DNA of 64,000 bases from Methylomonas lenta (GTDB taxonomy: Bacteria > Pseudomonadota > Gammaproteobacteria > Methylococcales > Methylomonadaceae), in contig NZ_LUUI01000102.1 of assembly GCF_001644015.1 (NCBI RefSeq), forward strand, positions 47,344-111,343. Reading direction: 5' to 3'. Under the pieces are notes generated by a model, which had not been told where the DNA came from, made no database searches, and saw nothing but the letters and a program-made list of their open reading frames with translations. Positions within the stretch are counted from its first letter, which is position 1. Every line of letters begins with the position of its first letter. Below, piece by piece: positions 28,487 to 36,399 of this stretch. The translations under genes and the position numbers were made by a program.

Positions 28487-28667
28487 TGGAAGGAACGATG
28501 GATAAAATTGGTTTTGCCGTTTGGCGTTTGTTTAACCAAATTTGTTTGGCTTCCATTTGCATATTACTGCATAAACCACAGCTTGTATCGGTTGAGCTCC
28601 GACGCTCCTCAGCCGATATTTCACACCCACAACGCGAACAATAAAGATGCTTTTTGACTTTTTTCAT
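28473..28667 (-). CDS. small zinc-ribbon-like protein
   Basis: Starting at ATG 28667, where a strong GGAGG ribosome site lies 6-10 bases upstream, the ORF encodes 64 residues. Four to five cysteines form two clusters, YCSRCGC and SCGLC, separated by about 15 residues, as in zinc ribbons. The C-terminal part is basic and has no motif. It overlaps the end of the ATPase gene on the other strand by 14 bp. A competing plus-strand ORF (28498-28644) also has a good ribosome site but only low-complexity coding signs. Function unknown. Confidence 0.55.
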   Translation of the reverse strand: MKKVKKHLYCSRCGCEISAEERRSSTDTSCGLCSNMQMEAKQIWLNKRQTAKPILSIVPSIKSQ

Positions 28668-28757
28668 TTGGCCTCCGATGCGAAAGGCCGATAGATTAAG
28701 CATAAATTCTGACTAATTCTGTCGATTTGTTGGCATATATGCTTTTAGGTTAACTGG

Positions 28758-29825
28758 TCAACTGACCCGCCAGACCGCAAAAACCGCAATACAAAACATC
28801 AATGAGCTTGGTAGCACGGCCATTAGCATGGGATTAATCTCATAGACCAATCCAAGATGGCCGGTTATTTGGTCTACGATGTTAAAGCCCATACCAATCA
28901 ACACGCCCATCATGATGCGCCCTCCGGTACTGATACCTCGACCAATGCCAATCACAAAAGGTGCAGAAACCATCAACATCACAAATGTCACAAATGGATT
29001 AACCAGCCTACCCCAGAATGCCAACTCATAATTTTGTGATTTTTGATTATTTTTTTTCAAAAAGTCGATGTACATGAATAAATCATAAAGCGACATATTA
29101 TCTGAGTTAACCACGGCGACTTTTAACAAATCGGAATCAATTGAAGATTGCCATGACATTTCAGGTAGATTGTCGGCATTGATCTGTTTCGGCGTAACAA
29201 AAGTTTGTTTGACGTTGTTCAATTGCCATTTTTTATCACCGAGAAAAGTGGCATGCTCGGCTTGAGTTATCCGATCGAGTCTGTGTTGCTCATCAATTTC
29301 ATAAACCCGAATGTCGCCTAAAGAGCCGTCATCGTCGACCTTGCGTACATTGATAAACCGATTGCCTTCCCGTAACCACATGCCGTATTGAGAACGCATG
29401 ACTACGCCATTATTCTGCGCCGTATTTTTTAATATTTGTGCCGCACGTTCACTGGCCGGAGCGACAAACTCACCGACAAAAACCGCCACTATCACCAACA
29501 CCAAACCTGCCAACATGATGCTGCGGATAATCCAGGCGGTGGATAATCCAGCCGCACGTATGGCAACGATTTCGCGGTTATTAGCCATTGCTCCGACCAC
29601 AAACAAACTGCCCAGCAAAGCCGCAGAAGGCACCAGGTCATAAAAAACCCGCGGCGAGGTCAAAGCGACATACATCAGAATTTGTTTCAGACCATAATTG
29701 CCATTACCCAAATCCTTTAATTCATCACTAAAGGTAAACAGATTAAACAACGTCAACAACAAAAGTACCGCTAACAGAGAGCCTTTGGTGACCTCTTTAA
29801 CAATGTATAAAGTCAGAACATTCAC
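28758..29825 (-). CDS. lptG: LPS export permease LptG
   Basis: LptG pairs with LptF and the LptB ATPase to extract LPS from the inner membrane. The 355-residue protein has the layout of the family: N-terminal helices (LTLYIVKEVTKGSLLAVLLLLTLFNLF), a periplasmic beta-jellyroll in the middle (about 130-260) and C-terminal helices including FVIGIGRGISTGGRIMMG. It overlaps lptF by one base, so they are co-transcribed. lptB and lptC are not in this window. Confidence 0.93.
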   Translation of the reverse strand: MNVLTLYIVKEVTKGSLLAVLLLLTLFNLFTFSDELKDLGNGNYGLKQILMYVALTSPRVFYDLVPSAALLGSLFVVGAMANNREIVAIRAAGLSTAWIIRSIMLAGLVLVIVAVFVGEFVAPASERAAQILKNTAQNNGVVMRSQYGMWLREGNRFINVRKVDDDGSLGDIRVYEIDEQHRLDRITQAEHATFLGDKKWQLNNVKQTFVTPKQINADNLPEMSWQSSIDSDLLKVAVVNSDNMSLYDLFMYIDFLKKNNQKSQNYELAFWGRLVNPFVTFVMLMVSAPFVIGIGRGISTGGRIMMGVLIGMGFNIVDQITGHLGLVYEINPMLMAVLPSSLMFCIAVFAVWRVS

Positions 29826-30961
29826 TACGACACCTTGCCAGTCAGTTTAAGTAGCAACCATTTCCAGTTGTATAAGCGTATCAGCATCAAAAAACCTATC
29901 GCAGCCAATATGGCTTCCACCCAAAAATAACCCAACCAACTGGGAACGATACCACTGATGACCCAGCTATGATTAACACGCTGTAAATTGGCATAACTAA
30001 AATATATGCCAAATGCGATCAACACGCTGCCATAAACCCCGCCACGAGGTGAAGACTTTGCCAATGGCACGGCCAAAAAGGCCAGCAATAAAACGCCCAT
30101 TGGTGCATTCAGTCTGTCCTGCATTAAAGCAATCTCGTTTATCGTGGTGGATTTCCAGATTTTTTCGGTGGGTAATGCTTCCAGACGAGGCATAAAGGCA
30201 ACGGCTTTTTTCTCTACCAAGACGGCATATTCTTTAAAAGTTTCGATGGTAAAGTCTTTCTGGCCAGGAATACCTTGCACACGCTCGCCCTGCTCCAGGA
30301 TAAGATACAAACCGCCTGGCAAGAATTCCATACGACCATAATCGGCATTTACCACCCCAAGCTTTTCGCCTTGCTTGTTTTGTACAAACACATTGTGCAT
30401 TTTGCCGAACTGATCAACCTTTTCGGTATAAAAAATCAATTCGCCACTACTGTATTCACTGAAACGGCCTGCCGAAATACCACGCACATCAGCATTTTCC
30501 TCATCTTGGTGCATAAGTTTTTCGGTTTGCGCTTCCGCCCAGGGTGAGGCGATCATGGACAAGCCGGCGGCACAAATGCTTAAAGGCACGACCAGCCAGA
30601 ATACAGCCCGATAGATGGTGAATACGCCACCACCTGCAGAGGCAATGGCAGCCATTTCCTGTTCGCGATGCATGCGGCCCAATATCATCAAAACCGCCAT
30701 AAACAGCGCAGCGGGTAAAAAAGTCGTAGCGGCAATCACAATTTTTAGCCCTAGCAGACTAAGCACCGTCTCAGTAGCGATATTGCCCTCAATGGCCTGA
30801 GCTAGAATTTTGATGAATTTTCGGCTGACAATAATCACCACTAACACAGTCAGCACCGAAAAAACGGTCTTAAACAGGTCTTTGATTATCATCTTGTCCA
30901 ATACCGTAAATAGCCTGAAAGGCTTACCGGCGCTGGGTAGGGGTTTATCAATGCTCAACAA
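29825..30961 (-). CDS. lptF: LPS export permease LptF
   Basis: This is the partner of LptG in the LPS transport complex. The 378 residues include the coupling-helix region MAVLMILGRMHREQEMAAIASAGG, a periplasmic jellyroll in the middle, and the C-terminal segment MGVLLLAFLAVPLAKSSPRGG, all typical of LptF. The N-terminus carries about 20 residues before the first transmembrane helix, so a later start near MIIKDLF is possible. It is divergent from pepA across 146 bp. Confidence 0.93.
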   Translation of the reverse strand: MLSIDKPLPSAGKPFRLFTVLDKMIIKDLFKTVFSVLTVLVVIIVSRKFIKILAQAIEGNIATETVLSLLGLKIVIAATTFLPAALFMAVLMILGRMHREQEMAAIASAGGGVFTIYRAVFWLVVPLSICAAGLSMIASPWAEAQTEKLMHQDEENADVRGISAGRFSEYSSGELIFYTEKVDQFGKMHNVFVQNKQGEKLGVVNADYGRMEFLPGGLYLILEQGERVQGIPGQKDFTIETFKEYAVLVEKKAVAFMPRLEALPTEKIWKSTTINEIALMQDRLNAPMGVLLLAFLAVPLAKSSPRGGVYGSVLIAFGIYFSYANLQRVNHSWVISGIVPSWLGYFWVEAILAAIGFLMLIRLYNWKWLLLKLTGKVS

Positions 30962-31046
30962 CGTTCTCCAAGTATTGAACGACTTTTGTCAAATTTTCTA
31001 GGCTGACTCGCTTAAGCCCGGCCTCATGTTTACCTGCGCTGTCATG

Positions 31047-31052
31047 TATAAT
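31047..31052 (+). promoter_or_regulatory. candidate -10 element for pepA
   Basis: TATAAT matches the sigma-70 -10 consensus perfectly and lies 56 bp before the pepA ATG. The -35 region (about 31024) is a poor match, so the promoter may rely on an activator or be weak. The assignment rests on the hexamer and its place in the divergent lptF/pepA gap. Confidence 0.4.
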
Positions 31053-31107
31053 TGGGGAAAAGCCCGGCTCCGGGAACCCTCACTTTACGATACTTACAGA
31101 CACTGCC

Positions 31108-32592
31108 ATGGACTATTCTATAGAAAGCGTAACCTTAGACAAACTACAAAGCGACTGTCTTGTGGTCGGAATTTACGAAAATCAACAATTAAGCCCGGCT
31201 GCAACCCATCTGGATGGGCTTTTAGATGGTTTGATTAACAAACTGATTACACGAGGCGACATCAAAGGTAAAAATGCCGAAACTCTGTTAATCAATAATC
31301 TACCGAATAGCAGTATTGAAAGAGTAGTGTTGGTTGGCTTAGGTAAGCGCGGCTCACTCAGCCTTAAACAATTTCGTAAAGCTATAGCGGCAGTCACCAA
31401 GGTATTAAAAGACAGTAAAGTCGTTAATGTCAGTTGCGCCTTGCTCGATCTAGAAATCGAAAAAGCCGACGCCCAATGGCTGGCACGTCAAATCGTCGAA
31501 GTGGTCAATGATGGCTTATATCAATACACCACCACCAAACAATGTGACGATAAAACCCCATTGCAAAGCTTGAATATCATCGTCAATGATACCAACAAAC
31601 AGCTAGCAGAAACCGGTTTACAACAAGGTATCGCAATTGCCCAAGGTATGGCATTGGCCAAGCAATTGGCTGATTTGCCCGGTAACATTTGCACCCCCAC
31701 TTATCTGGCTGAACAGGCACTGGTTTTAGCCGGTCAGCACGAAAATTTAACCTGCGAAATCCTTGAAGAAACCGATATGGAAGCCTTAGGAATGGGTGCT
31801 TTTCTGTCGGTATCACGCGGTAGTCGTCAGCCGGCCAAATTAATTTGTCTGGAATATAAAGGCACCGATACACATACCAAACCAATAGTCTTGGTCGGCA
31901 AAGGTCTGACTTTCGATGCTGGCGGCATTTCCCTGAAACCCGGCGCCGGCATGGACGAAATGAAATACGATATGTGCGGTGGTGCCAGCGTTTTGGGGAT
32001 ATTACGTGCCGCCAGCCTGTTGAATCTTAATCTGAATATTGTCGGCCTGATTCCATCCTCGGAAAACCTGCCGGATGGCGCGGCCAACAAACCGGGTGAC
32101 ATCCTCACCAGCATGGCAGGCAAAACCATAGAAGTGTTAAATACCGACGCCGAAGGCCGTTTAATTCTGTGCGACACACTGACCTATGCCAAAAAGTATG
32201 AGCCGGAAGTCGTTATCGATATGGCTACCTTAACCGGCGCCTGCATCGTGGCCTTAGGTCGTGTACCCAGCGGTTTGTTTGCTAACGACGACAAGCTTTG
32301 CGATGATTTGCTAGATGCCAGCGAAACCGCTTGCGATTTGTTGTGGCGGATGCCAATTTGGGAAGAATATCAAGAACAACTCAAATCCAACTTCGCCGAT
32401 TTAGCCAATATTGGCGGTCCGGACGGCGGCAGCATTACCGCTGCGGTGTTTTTGTCCAAATTTACCGAAAAATATCGCTGGGCACATATCGATATCGCCG
32501 GCACTGCCTGGCGCACAGGTGCTGCCAAAGGCGCAACAGGGCGGCCAGTCGCTTTATTGAGCCAATATCTGATTAACCGTGCAGCATCCTGA
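31108..32592 (+). CDS. pepA: leucyl aminopeptidase
   Basis: PepA is a hexameric dimetal aminopeptidase that also binds DNA at cer/carAB sites in E. coli. The 494-residue length is typical. The metal and catalytic residues sit in [27 protein letters not shown] and the family signature [14 protein letters not shown]. Its end overlaps holC by 14 bp, the conserved pepA-holC pairing of gammaproteobacteria. Confidence 0.96.
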   Translation: MDYSIESVTLDKLQSDCLVVGIYENQQLSPAATHLDGLLDGLINKLITRGDIKGKNAETLLINNLPNSSIERVVLVGLGKRGSLSLKQFRKAIAAVTKVLKDSKVVNVSCALLDLEIEKADAQWLARQIVEVVNDGLYQYTTTKQCDDKTPLQSLNIIVNDTNKQLAETGLQQGIAIAQGMALAKQLADLPGNICTPTYLAEQALVLAGQHENLTCEILEETDMEALGMGAFLSVSRGSRQPAKLICLEYKGTDTHTKPIVLVGKGLTFDAGGISLKPGAGMDEMKYDMCGGASVLGILRAASLLNLNLNIVGLIPSSENLPDGAANKPGDILTSMAGKTIEVLNTDAEGRLILCDTLTYAKKYEPEVVIDMATLTGACIVALGRVPSGLFANDDKLCDDLLDASETACDLLWRMPIWEEYQEQLKSNFADLANIGGPDGGSITAAVFLSKFTEKYRWAHIDIAGTAWRTGAAKGATGRPVALLSQYLINRAAS

Positions 32593-33049
32593 AGTTATCT
32601 TTTATATCCTGGCCTCCAGCTCACAGCATGAGCGCCAGGACTTTGCCTGCAAATTGATTGAAAAGATTTATCGTAGCGGCCAGTTTTGTTATCTATTAAC
32701 CGATAACGACGAACAGGCCAACGAAATCGATAAACTACTATGGACTTTTCGTGCCGGTAGTTTTGTACCCCACCAGCTTTATCAAGGCTTGCCGCCTGCG
32801 CTTCAAAATACCATCCTGATTGGCGGCAGCGATATTCCAACAGCTTGGCAGAAAGTCATCGTCAACCTATCCACACATTTTCCTGCCACCAGCCAACCTA
32901 CAGAACGCATCCTGGAAATTCTGGATAACAGTGAAGCCAGCAAACAGGCCGGACGGCAACGTTATCGACATTATCAGCAAGCCGGATTGGAAATTACCAC
33001 CCATAAAAATGAAGCAGGCGTTTGGCTGGAAACTAAGTCACACTCCTGA
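32579..33049 (+). CDS. holC: DNA polymerase III chi subunit
   Basis: Chi links the clamp loader to single-strand binding protein. The 156-residue ORF starts with GTG inside the end of pepA. The core [13 protein letters not shown]-like helix (here [22 protein letters not shown]), then [17 protein letters not shown], matches the HolC family well, and [21 protein letters not shown] continues it. Coupling to pepA translation is likely given the overlap. Confidence 0.9.
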   Translation: MQHPEVIFYILASSSQHERQDFACKLIEKIYRSGQFCYLLTDNDEQANEIDKLLWTFRAGSFVPHQLYQGLPPALQNTILIGGSDIPTAWQKVIVNLSTHFPATSQPTERILEILDNSEASKQAGRQRYRHYQQAGLEITTHKNEAGVWLETKSHS

Positions 33050-33284
33050 CTCTGTTTCTTGCTTGATAGCATTTTTTAGCGCTGCAGCTTTCTTTTGAAG
33101 CAAAAATCTTGGCGCGCAACATTTTCTAGCGTCACAAAATAAACTCTGACAGACATTACCTTAAGCCAATAATAAGCAATCGCCGATAATCTATTTCATA
33201 GATTTTACATCGCTCTAAATCGAGTGATATCTTGCAAAAATAGGTTTTATGACAGTCAGATTATTCAGTTTTGAGGGCATTAAG

Positions 33285-33689
33285 ATGCATAACAAAAGGT
33301 TTTTTTTTCTAGTGCTGACTGCTTTGGTCTTGCTCAGTTCGACTAATGTTTATGCAGATCGTTATCATCGTGGAGGCGGCGGATATTATGGTCGTGGTGG
33401 TCATTACGGCTATAACCGTGGCCCCAATTTTGGCTTTTACTTCGGTGCACCCTTCTATTCCCGGCCTTACTACGCCTACCCTTATCAACCTTATTACCCA
33501 TACTATCCACCGGCAATTGTTACAGTTCCTGTGAATCCTCCTGTTTATATCGAGCGCAGTCAACCTCAACCTGCGCAGCCACTTTCGCCAGGCTTTTGGT
33601 ATTACTGTAGCGATCCGGAAGGCTATTATCCTTACGTACAAGAGTGCCCGAATGGCTGGCGTCAAGTTGACCCCATTCCACCACAATAA
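33285..33689 (+). CDS. secreted Gly/Tyr/Pro-rich protein
   Basis: From ATG 33285 the protein has 134 residues. A signal peptide (MHNKRFFFLVLTALVLLSS, cleavage after YA near residue 25) precedes a Gly/His/Tyr-rich part (YHRGGGGYYGRGGHYGYN) and a long Tyr/Pro-rich part (YAYPYQPYYPYYPP). The C-terminal WYYCSDPEGYYPYVQECPNGW has two cysteines and is a pattern seen in many small envelope proteins of gammaproteobacteria. Location is periplasm or outer membrane; function unknown. The next gene follows by 13 bp. Confidence 0.7.
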   Translation: MHNKRFFFLVLTALVLLSSTNVYADRYHRGGGGYYGRGGHYGYNRGPNFGFYFGAPFYSRPYYAYPYQPYYPYYPPAIVTVPVNPPVYIERSQPQPAQPLSPGFWYYCSDPEGYYPYVQECPNGWRQVDPIPPQ

Positions 33690-33702
33690 AGGAAGATACC
33701 GT

Positions 33703-34224
33703 ATGAAACAGAAGATTAGATTTATCGGGTTGGCTGCGATGGTTTTTCTGTCAGGATGCGCACAAATGCCAACAGGTCCAAGTGTGATGGTGCTGCCGGG
33801 TTCGAGAATGACATTTGATCAATTTCGACAAGATGATTACCTTTGTCAACAATTTGCCTCCGGACAAGTCGGTGGTTCTAATGCCAATCAGGCAGCGGCA
33901 GTCAGTGGAGTTGGTAGCGCTGTGGTGGGAACCGCAATTGGGGCTGCTGCCGGGGCTGCTTTCGGCGGCGGTAGCGGTGCCGCTATTGGCTCTGGAGCCG
34001 GATTGGTGGCCGGAAGTGCGGTCGGTATGAGCAAAGGCAGTAGCGCGGCCACAGCGACCCAGGAAGGCTATGATAATGCCTATATTCAATGCATGTATGC
34101 CAAAGGCCATCGTGTACCGGTTTCAGGGCAGTTGCTGAATGAAAATCAACAATCCACCCCAAGACCCGCCGCTCAGATTCCACCGCCACCACCCGGCTCT
34201 CCACCCCCTCCGCCGTTAAAGTAA
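33703..34224 (+). CDS. glycine-zipper lipoprotein
   Basis: The ATG at 33703 has a GGAAG ribosome site and gives 173 residues. A lipobox (MVFLSGC) predicts lipidation near residue 19. In the middle are alternating small residues (AAAGAAFGGGSGAAIGSGAG), the glycine-zipper repeat of YMGG/OmpA-associated lipoproteins, and the tail is Pro-rich (PPPPPGSPPPPP). It likely sits in the outer membrane with the preceding Tyr-rich protein as a two-gene envelope unit. Function unknown. Confidence 0.75.
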   Translation: MKQKIRFIGLAAMVFLSGCAQMPTGPSVMVLPGSRMTFDQFRQDDYLCQQFASGQVGGSNANQAAAVSGVGSAVVGTAIGAAAGAAFGGGSGAAIGSGAGLVAGSAVGMSKGSSAATATQEGYDNAYIQCMYAKGHRVPVSGQLLNENQQSTPRPAAQIPPPPPGSPPPPPLK

Positions 34225-34280
34225 AGACAGAAGCACGTTATTAGGCCTATGTCGGACTAAACAAATGTGGAAAAAACTTT

Positions 34281-34374
34281 AGCCCGCGTAGGGCGTATTA
34301 GCGATAGCGTAATACGCCGAATGATTTAAAGCCAACATGCGGCGCAATACGGCTACGCCTATTGACGCCCTACG
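34281..34374. repeat. double-hairpin (BIME-like) repeat, copy 1
   Basis: The unit begins AGCCCGCGTAGGGCG and ends GACGCCCTACG. Its left half forms a hairpin with arms GGCGTATTA and TAATACGCC. Its right half folds with imperfect arms GGCGCAATA and TATTGACGCC. The ends GTAGGGCGT and ACGCCCTAC are inverted copies, so the whole is one large imperfect palindrome. A second copy in the same orientation starts at 34928. Confidence 0.85.
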
Positions 34375-34402
34375 GCCTTACGATAGGAGTGTAGTTTCTT
34401 TA

Positions 34403-34427
34403 GGTCAAATTGAAACGCTTGTTATGT
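34403..34427 (-). other. half attC-like site
   Basis: Read on the minus strand, the stop codon of the ADP-ribosyltransferase-like gene lies within ACATAAC, followed by AAGCGTTTCAATTTGACC, the layout of the R''-L'' half of an integron attC site. No mirrored L'-R' half with a GTTRRRY core follows; instead repeat copy 1 begins about 30 bp further on. It is best read as an attC cut by the repeat or by a deletion. The evidence is similarity of layout only. Confidence 0.4.
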
Positions 34428-34871
34428 TTGCATCCAATCACTTTTTACCTCGTACTTTCTAACAATGAGGACAGGCGGAACGAAGTCGTGTAATTGTAAA
34501 ACTAGAGTGACTTCCAGCTCATGTGGATGCTCTGGGTCAGCGAACTCAAAATCAAGTACCCCTTCTTGCGTTAATTGTTCGGCATCAATTACATATATGA
34601 AGCCATCTTCGGTGTTCCCGGTTGTTGCGAAATACGTTGCTATAGCTTCAGAACTAGATGTTGAGATGGTACGAGGGACATAAGGACTGCCGTCTATCTG
34701 CTGAGCTCTGGCCGCATTTGCCTCGCTATAGCCATGGGAAAACTTACCGTCATGTCTAATTTTCCCATCATACTTAGCTGCCACCTTAGACGTTGATCCC
34801 TTTGGGCGAATCACCCCTTGGTTGTCGGCGTCCATTGTCTTGTTTACGCCGTGATAGAGCAGCCTAACCAT
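34422..34871 (-). CDS. putative ADP-ribosyltransferase-fold protein
   Basis: I know no named family for this 149-residue protein. Three spaced motifs suggest an ADP-ribosyltransferase fold: LLYHGVN near the N-terminus, ISTSSSEAIATYFAT in the middle (the STS motif with a following helix), and HELEVTL near the C-terminus (an E-x-E arrangement). It has no signal peptide, so a cytoplasmic toxin or modifier is possible. It lies between two direct repeats and ends in a half attC-like site, so it is probably a gene cassette. The fold call is inference from motif spacing and needs structure prediction. Confidence 0.4.
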   Translation of the reverse strand: MVRLLYHGVNKTMDADNQGVIRPKGSTSKVAAKYDGKIRHDGKFSHGYSEANAARAQQIDGSPYVPRTISTSSSEAIATYFATTGNTEDGFIYVIDAEQLTQEGVLDFEFADPEHPHELEVTLVLQLHDFVPPVLIVRKYEVKSDWMQT

Positions 34872-34896
34872 GGTAATAACCTAAGATAGAGTTAAT

Positions 34897-34925
34897 CGGC
34901 GCTACGCGGGTTTATTACGTAGCGT
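34897..34925. repeat. short inverted repeat upstream of the cassette gene
   Basis: CGCTACG and CGTAGCG are inverted arms separated by a short spacer, in the region between repeat copy 2 and the start of the ADP-ribosyltransferase-like gene. It may be a third, degraded fragment of the nearby hairpin repeats, since it shares the CTACG motif. Confidence 0.35.
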
Positions 34926-34927
34926 CC

Positions 34928-35023
34928 AGCCCGTGTAGGGCGTATTAGCGATAGCGTAATACGCCGAATGATTTTTAAAGCCAACATGCGGCGCAATACG
35001 GCTACGCCTATTGACGCCCTACG
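34928..35023. repeat. double-hairpin (BIME-like) repeat, copy 2
   Basis: This is nearly identical to copy 1 and in the same orientation. Differences are AGCCCGTG versus AGCCCGCG at the left end and two extra bases in the T/A run of the centre. Both copies are followed by CTTACG-type sequence within about 15 bp, so the shared unit may extend a little. The two copies bracket about 550 bp holding the ADP-ribosyltransferase-like gene. Confidence 0.85.
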
Positions 35024-35031
35024 ATTGCACC

Positions 35032-35076
35032 TTACGGCCTTGCTTTGAGATAAGGGGACTTAGATTTTTCTGTCAT
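35032..35076 (-). pseudogene. truncated cassette ORF start
   Basis: Just beyond the attC-like site in cassette orientation, a GGAG ribosome site (10-base spacing) precedes an ATG that opens only 14 codons (MTEKSKSPYLKARP) before a stop at the edge of repeat copy 2. The position, about 20 bp after the attC core, is where a cassette gene should begin. It looks like a gene whose body was replaced by the repeat. The reading is tentative because the ORF is so short. Confidence 0.35.
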
Positions 35077-35096
35077 GTGATTGTCTCTCCGTGTAC

Positions 35097-35165
35097 ATTT
35101 AACGCTCCGCACAACCCGGCTGAGCCGCATTGCGGCGAAGGTCGGAGTTAATGCGGCTGTTATGC
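35097..35165 (-). other. attC-like integron recombination site
   Basis: On the minus strand the 69-bp site opens with GCATAAC and closes with GTTAAAT, a perfect GTTRRRY core. The outer arms pair with unpaired bases as in attC: TAAC-AG-CCGCA-TT-AAC-TCCGAC on one side against TAAC-GCT-CCGCA-C-AAC-CCGGC on the other. A small internal palindrome (GCCGCA...TGCGGC) forms the tip. It starts 2 bp after the stop of the HEPN gene, exactly where a cassette carries its attC. No integrase gene is in the window. Confidence 0.7.
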
Positions 35166-35167
35166 AT

Positions 35168-35749
35168 TTACAGTCCAACGACTCGATTCCAATCAGCTAT
35201 GTACATATACATTCTTTGAAATTCACTCGGTAATAACATTCTATTATGGGCTATAAAATTACGTGACTTTTCCAACTCATCCATTCTTTGCTTTAGCCAG
35301 TGCTGCGAAGGAATTATCGATTCAAAATGCTCCCACTTAGTAAGAATCAACTGGGCCAAGTGACCAAAATCTAAAAAGCCAAGTAAATCTGTTTTTTCGC
35401 CCTCTAACCAGGAATCCTTTATAGCCGTTTGTTGTCTATTTTCGGCATGTTGTCGAATTTTCTGGGGTAACTTATCTAACCAGTCAACGCCTTCTGATTC
35501 TGTTAATGTTTCTCTAATAAAGTCCCTTACATGGTTTTCAAACGCGAACAATACCGAATATAGACGAGCCATTTCTAACGACTTATTTCTAATTCCTACT
35601 GGAAAAGGAGCTAAGGCTTCTGCCAGAAGCTGTTGCTCTGTTTCCGTTTGGTCTGCCCCAATCTTTATCCCAGCTTTTTGAAACTCAGAAGCCTCTGCTT
35701 CAAACAACAAACCACGAAACAAGAAATCTCGTAAATCTTTGTGTTTCAA
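35168..35749 (-). CDS. Swt1-family HEPN domain protein
   Basis: This 193-residue cytosolic protein matches the Swt1-type HEPN family. MARLYSVLFAFENHVRDFIRETL is the conserved E/R helix, DFGHLAQLILTKWEHFESII the second block, and SRNFIAHNRML holds the HEPN catalytic Rx4H motif (R163 to H168). HEPN proteins with this motif are usually metal-independent RNases found as toxins or as defence effectors. It overlaps the upstream DUF5343 gene by 4 bp (ATGA) and is followed after 2 bp by an attC-like site. An RNase effector in a two-gene stress or phage-defence module is inferred, not shown. Confidence 0.8.
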   Translation of the reverse strand: MKHKDLRDFLFRGLLFEAEASEFQKAGIKIGADQTETEQQLLAEALAPFPVGIRNKSLEMARLYSVLFAFENHVRDFIRETLTESEGVDWLDKLPQKIRQHAENRQQTAIKDSWLEGEKTDLLGFLDFGHLAQLILTKWEHFESIIPSQHWLKQRMDELEKSRNFIAHNRMLLPSEFQRMYMYIADWNRVVGL

Positions 35750-36360
35750 TACAAATGCTCCTTAAGAGATTTAAAAATTGCGTTATAAACCTCTACATCT
35801 TTGGTGGCGGGTAAGTGAATTTGGATATTGTAATGCAGGCCCGTTCCTAGATGACTAATTTGTGGTGCAACAGGATTTTGAATTTCGGATTCAGCAGCTT
35901 CTTCCTGTTTTTCGGACCCATCGCTAGTTGCCGCTAATTGGCCATTTAAATCAGCTAAGGCCAATAAGGCAAAGAAAGTGCTCGTCATGTGTTTTGCAAC
36001 TGTATCGCTGACGTTGTGATAACTCTTAAACTTTCCCTCTATCGTCGATTTGTCCGCTTGCGTTGGATTTTCCTTAATAAGGAAAATATCTGAATAAGCT
36101 TCCTTTAGTCCTTCCCCCATGACGAGCTTAGATTTCGAATGATCCCGATAGTCAGAGTATCTTTGTGTAGGCTTCCCATCAGACGAAAGAAATCCCAAAG
36201 CCTTCATAATTGCTATATAAGGCCTATGATTATTTGACTTAAACCCCAAATCTTTAAGGAGCTGATTTGTAAACAAAGGGGGAGCCTGGCCGTCACGAAT
36301 TTTACTGAAAAATTCCTCCAACTTTCCGTATGCTTGAGTATATGAACTACTTAAAGCCAA
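35746..36360 (-). CDS. DUF5343 domain protein
   Basis: I choose the TTG at 36360, preceded by AAGGAG at 8-base spacing, giving 204 residues that open MALSSSYTQAYGKLEEFF, the usual way DUF5343 proteins begin. An ATG 20 codons upstream would add a non-homologous tail. The core LFTNQLLKDLGFKSNNHRPYI...ALGFLSSDGKPTQRYSDYRD looks like a winged-helix domain that could bind DNA or protein. An acidic linker (EEAAESE) precedes a small C-terminal domain (YNIQIHLPATKDVEVYNAIFKSLKEHL). It is translationally coupled to the HEPN gene and may be its antitoxin, sensor or adaptor. Confidence 0.75.
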   Translation of the reverse strand: MALSSSYTQAYGKLEEFFSKIRDGQAPPLFTNQLLKDLGFKSNNHRPYIAIMKALGFLSSDGKPTQRYSDYRDHSKSKLVMGEGLKEAYSDIFLIKENPTQADKSTIEGKFKSYHNVSDTVAKHMTSTFFALLALADLNGQLAATSDGSEKQEEAAESEIQNPVAPQISHLGTGLHYNIQIHLPATKDVEVYNAIFKSLKEHLY

Positions 36361-36399
36361 TTTGTTAACTCCTTCAATTATGGTGAAGACTACTTGGAT

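Noticed and set aside
28498-28644. 48-residue plus-strand ORF with a good ribosome site after the ABC ATPase
   Set aside because: It has no family pattern and runs opposite to the zinc-ribbon gene; kept only as a possible permease stump.
33309-33686. 125-residue minus-strand ORF opposite the Tyr-rich gene
   Set aside because: It is the mirror of a repetitive Gly/Tyr/Pro coding region and has no ribosome site.
34281-35023. CRISPR array or transposon with terminal repeats
   Set aside because: Only two copies, long and palindromic, with no regular spacers and no transposase gene.
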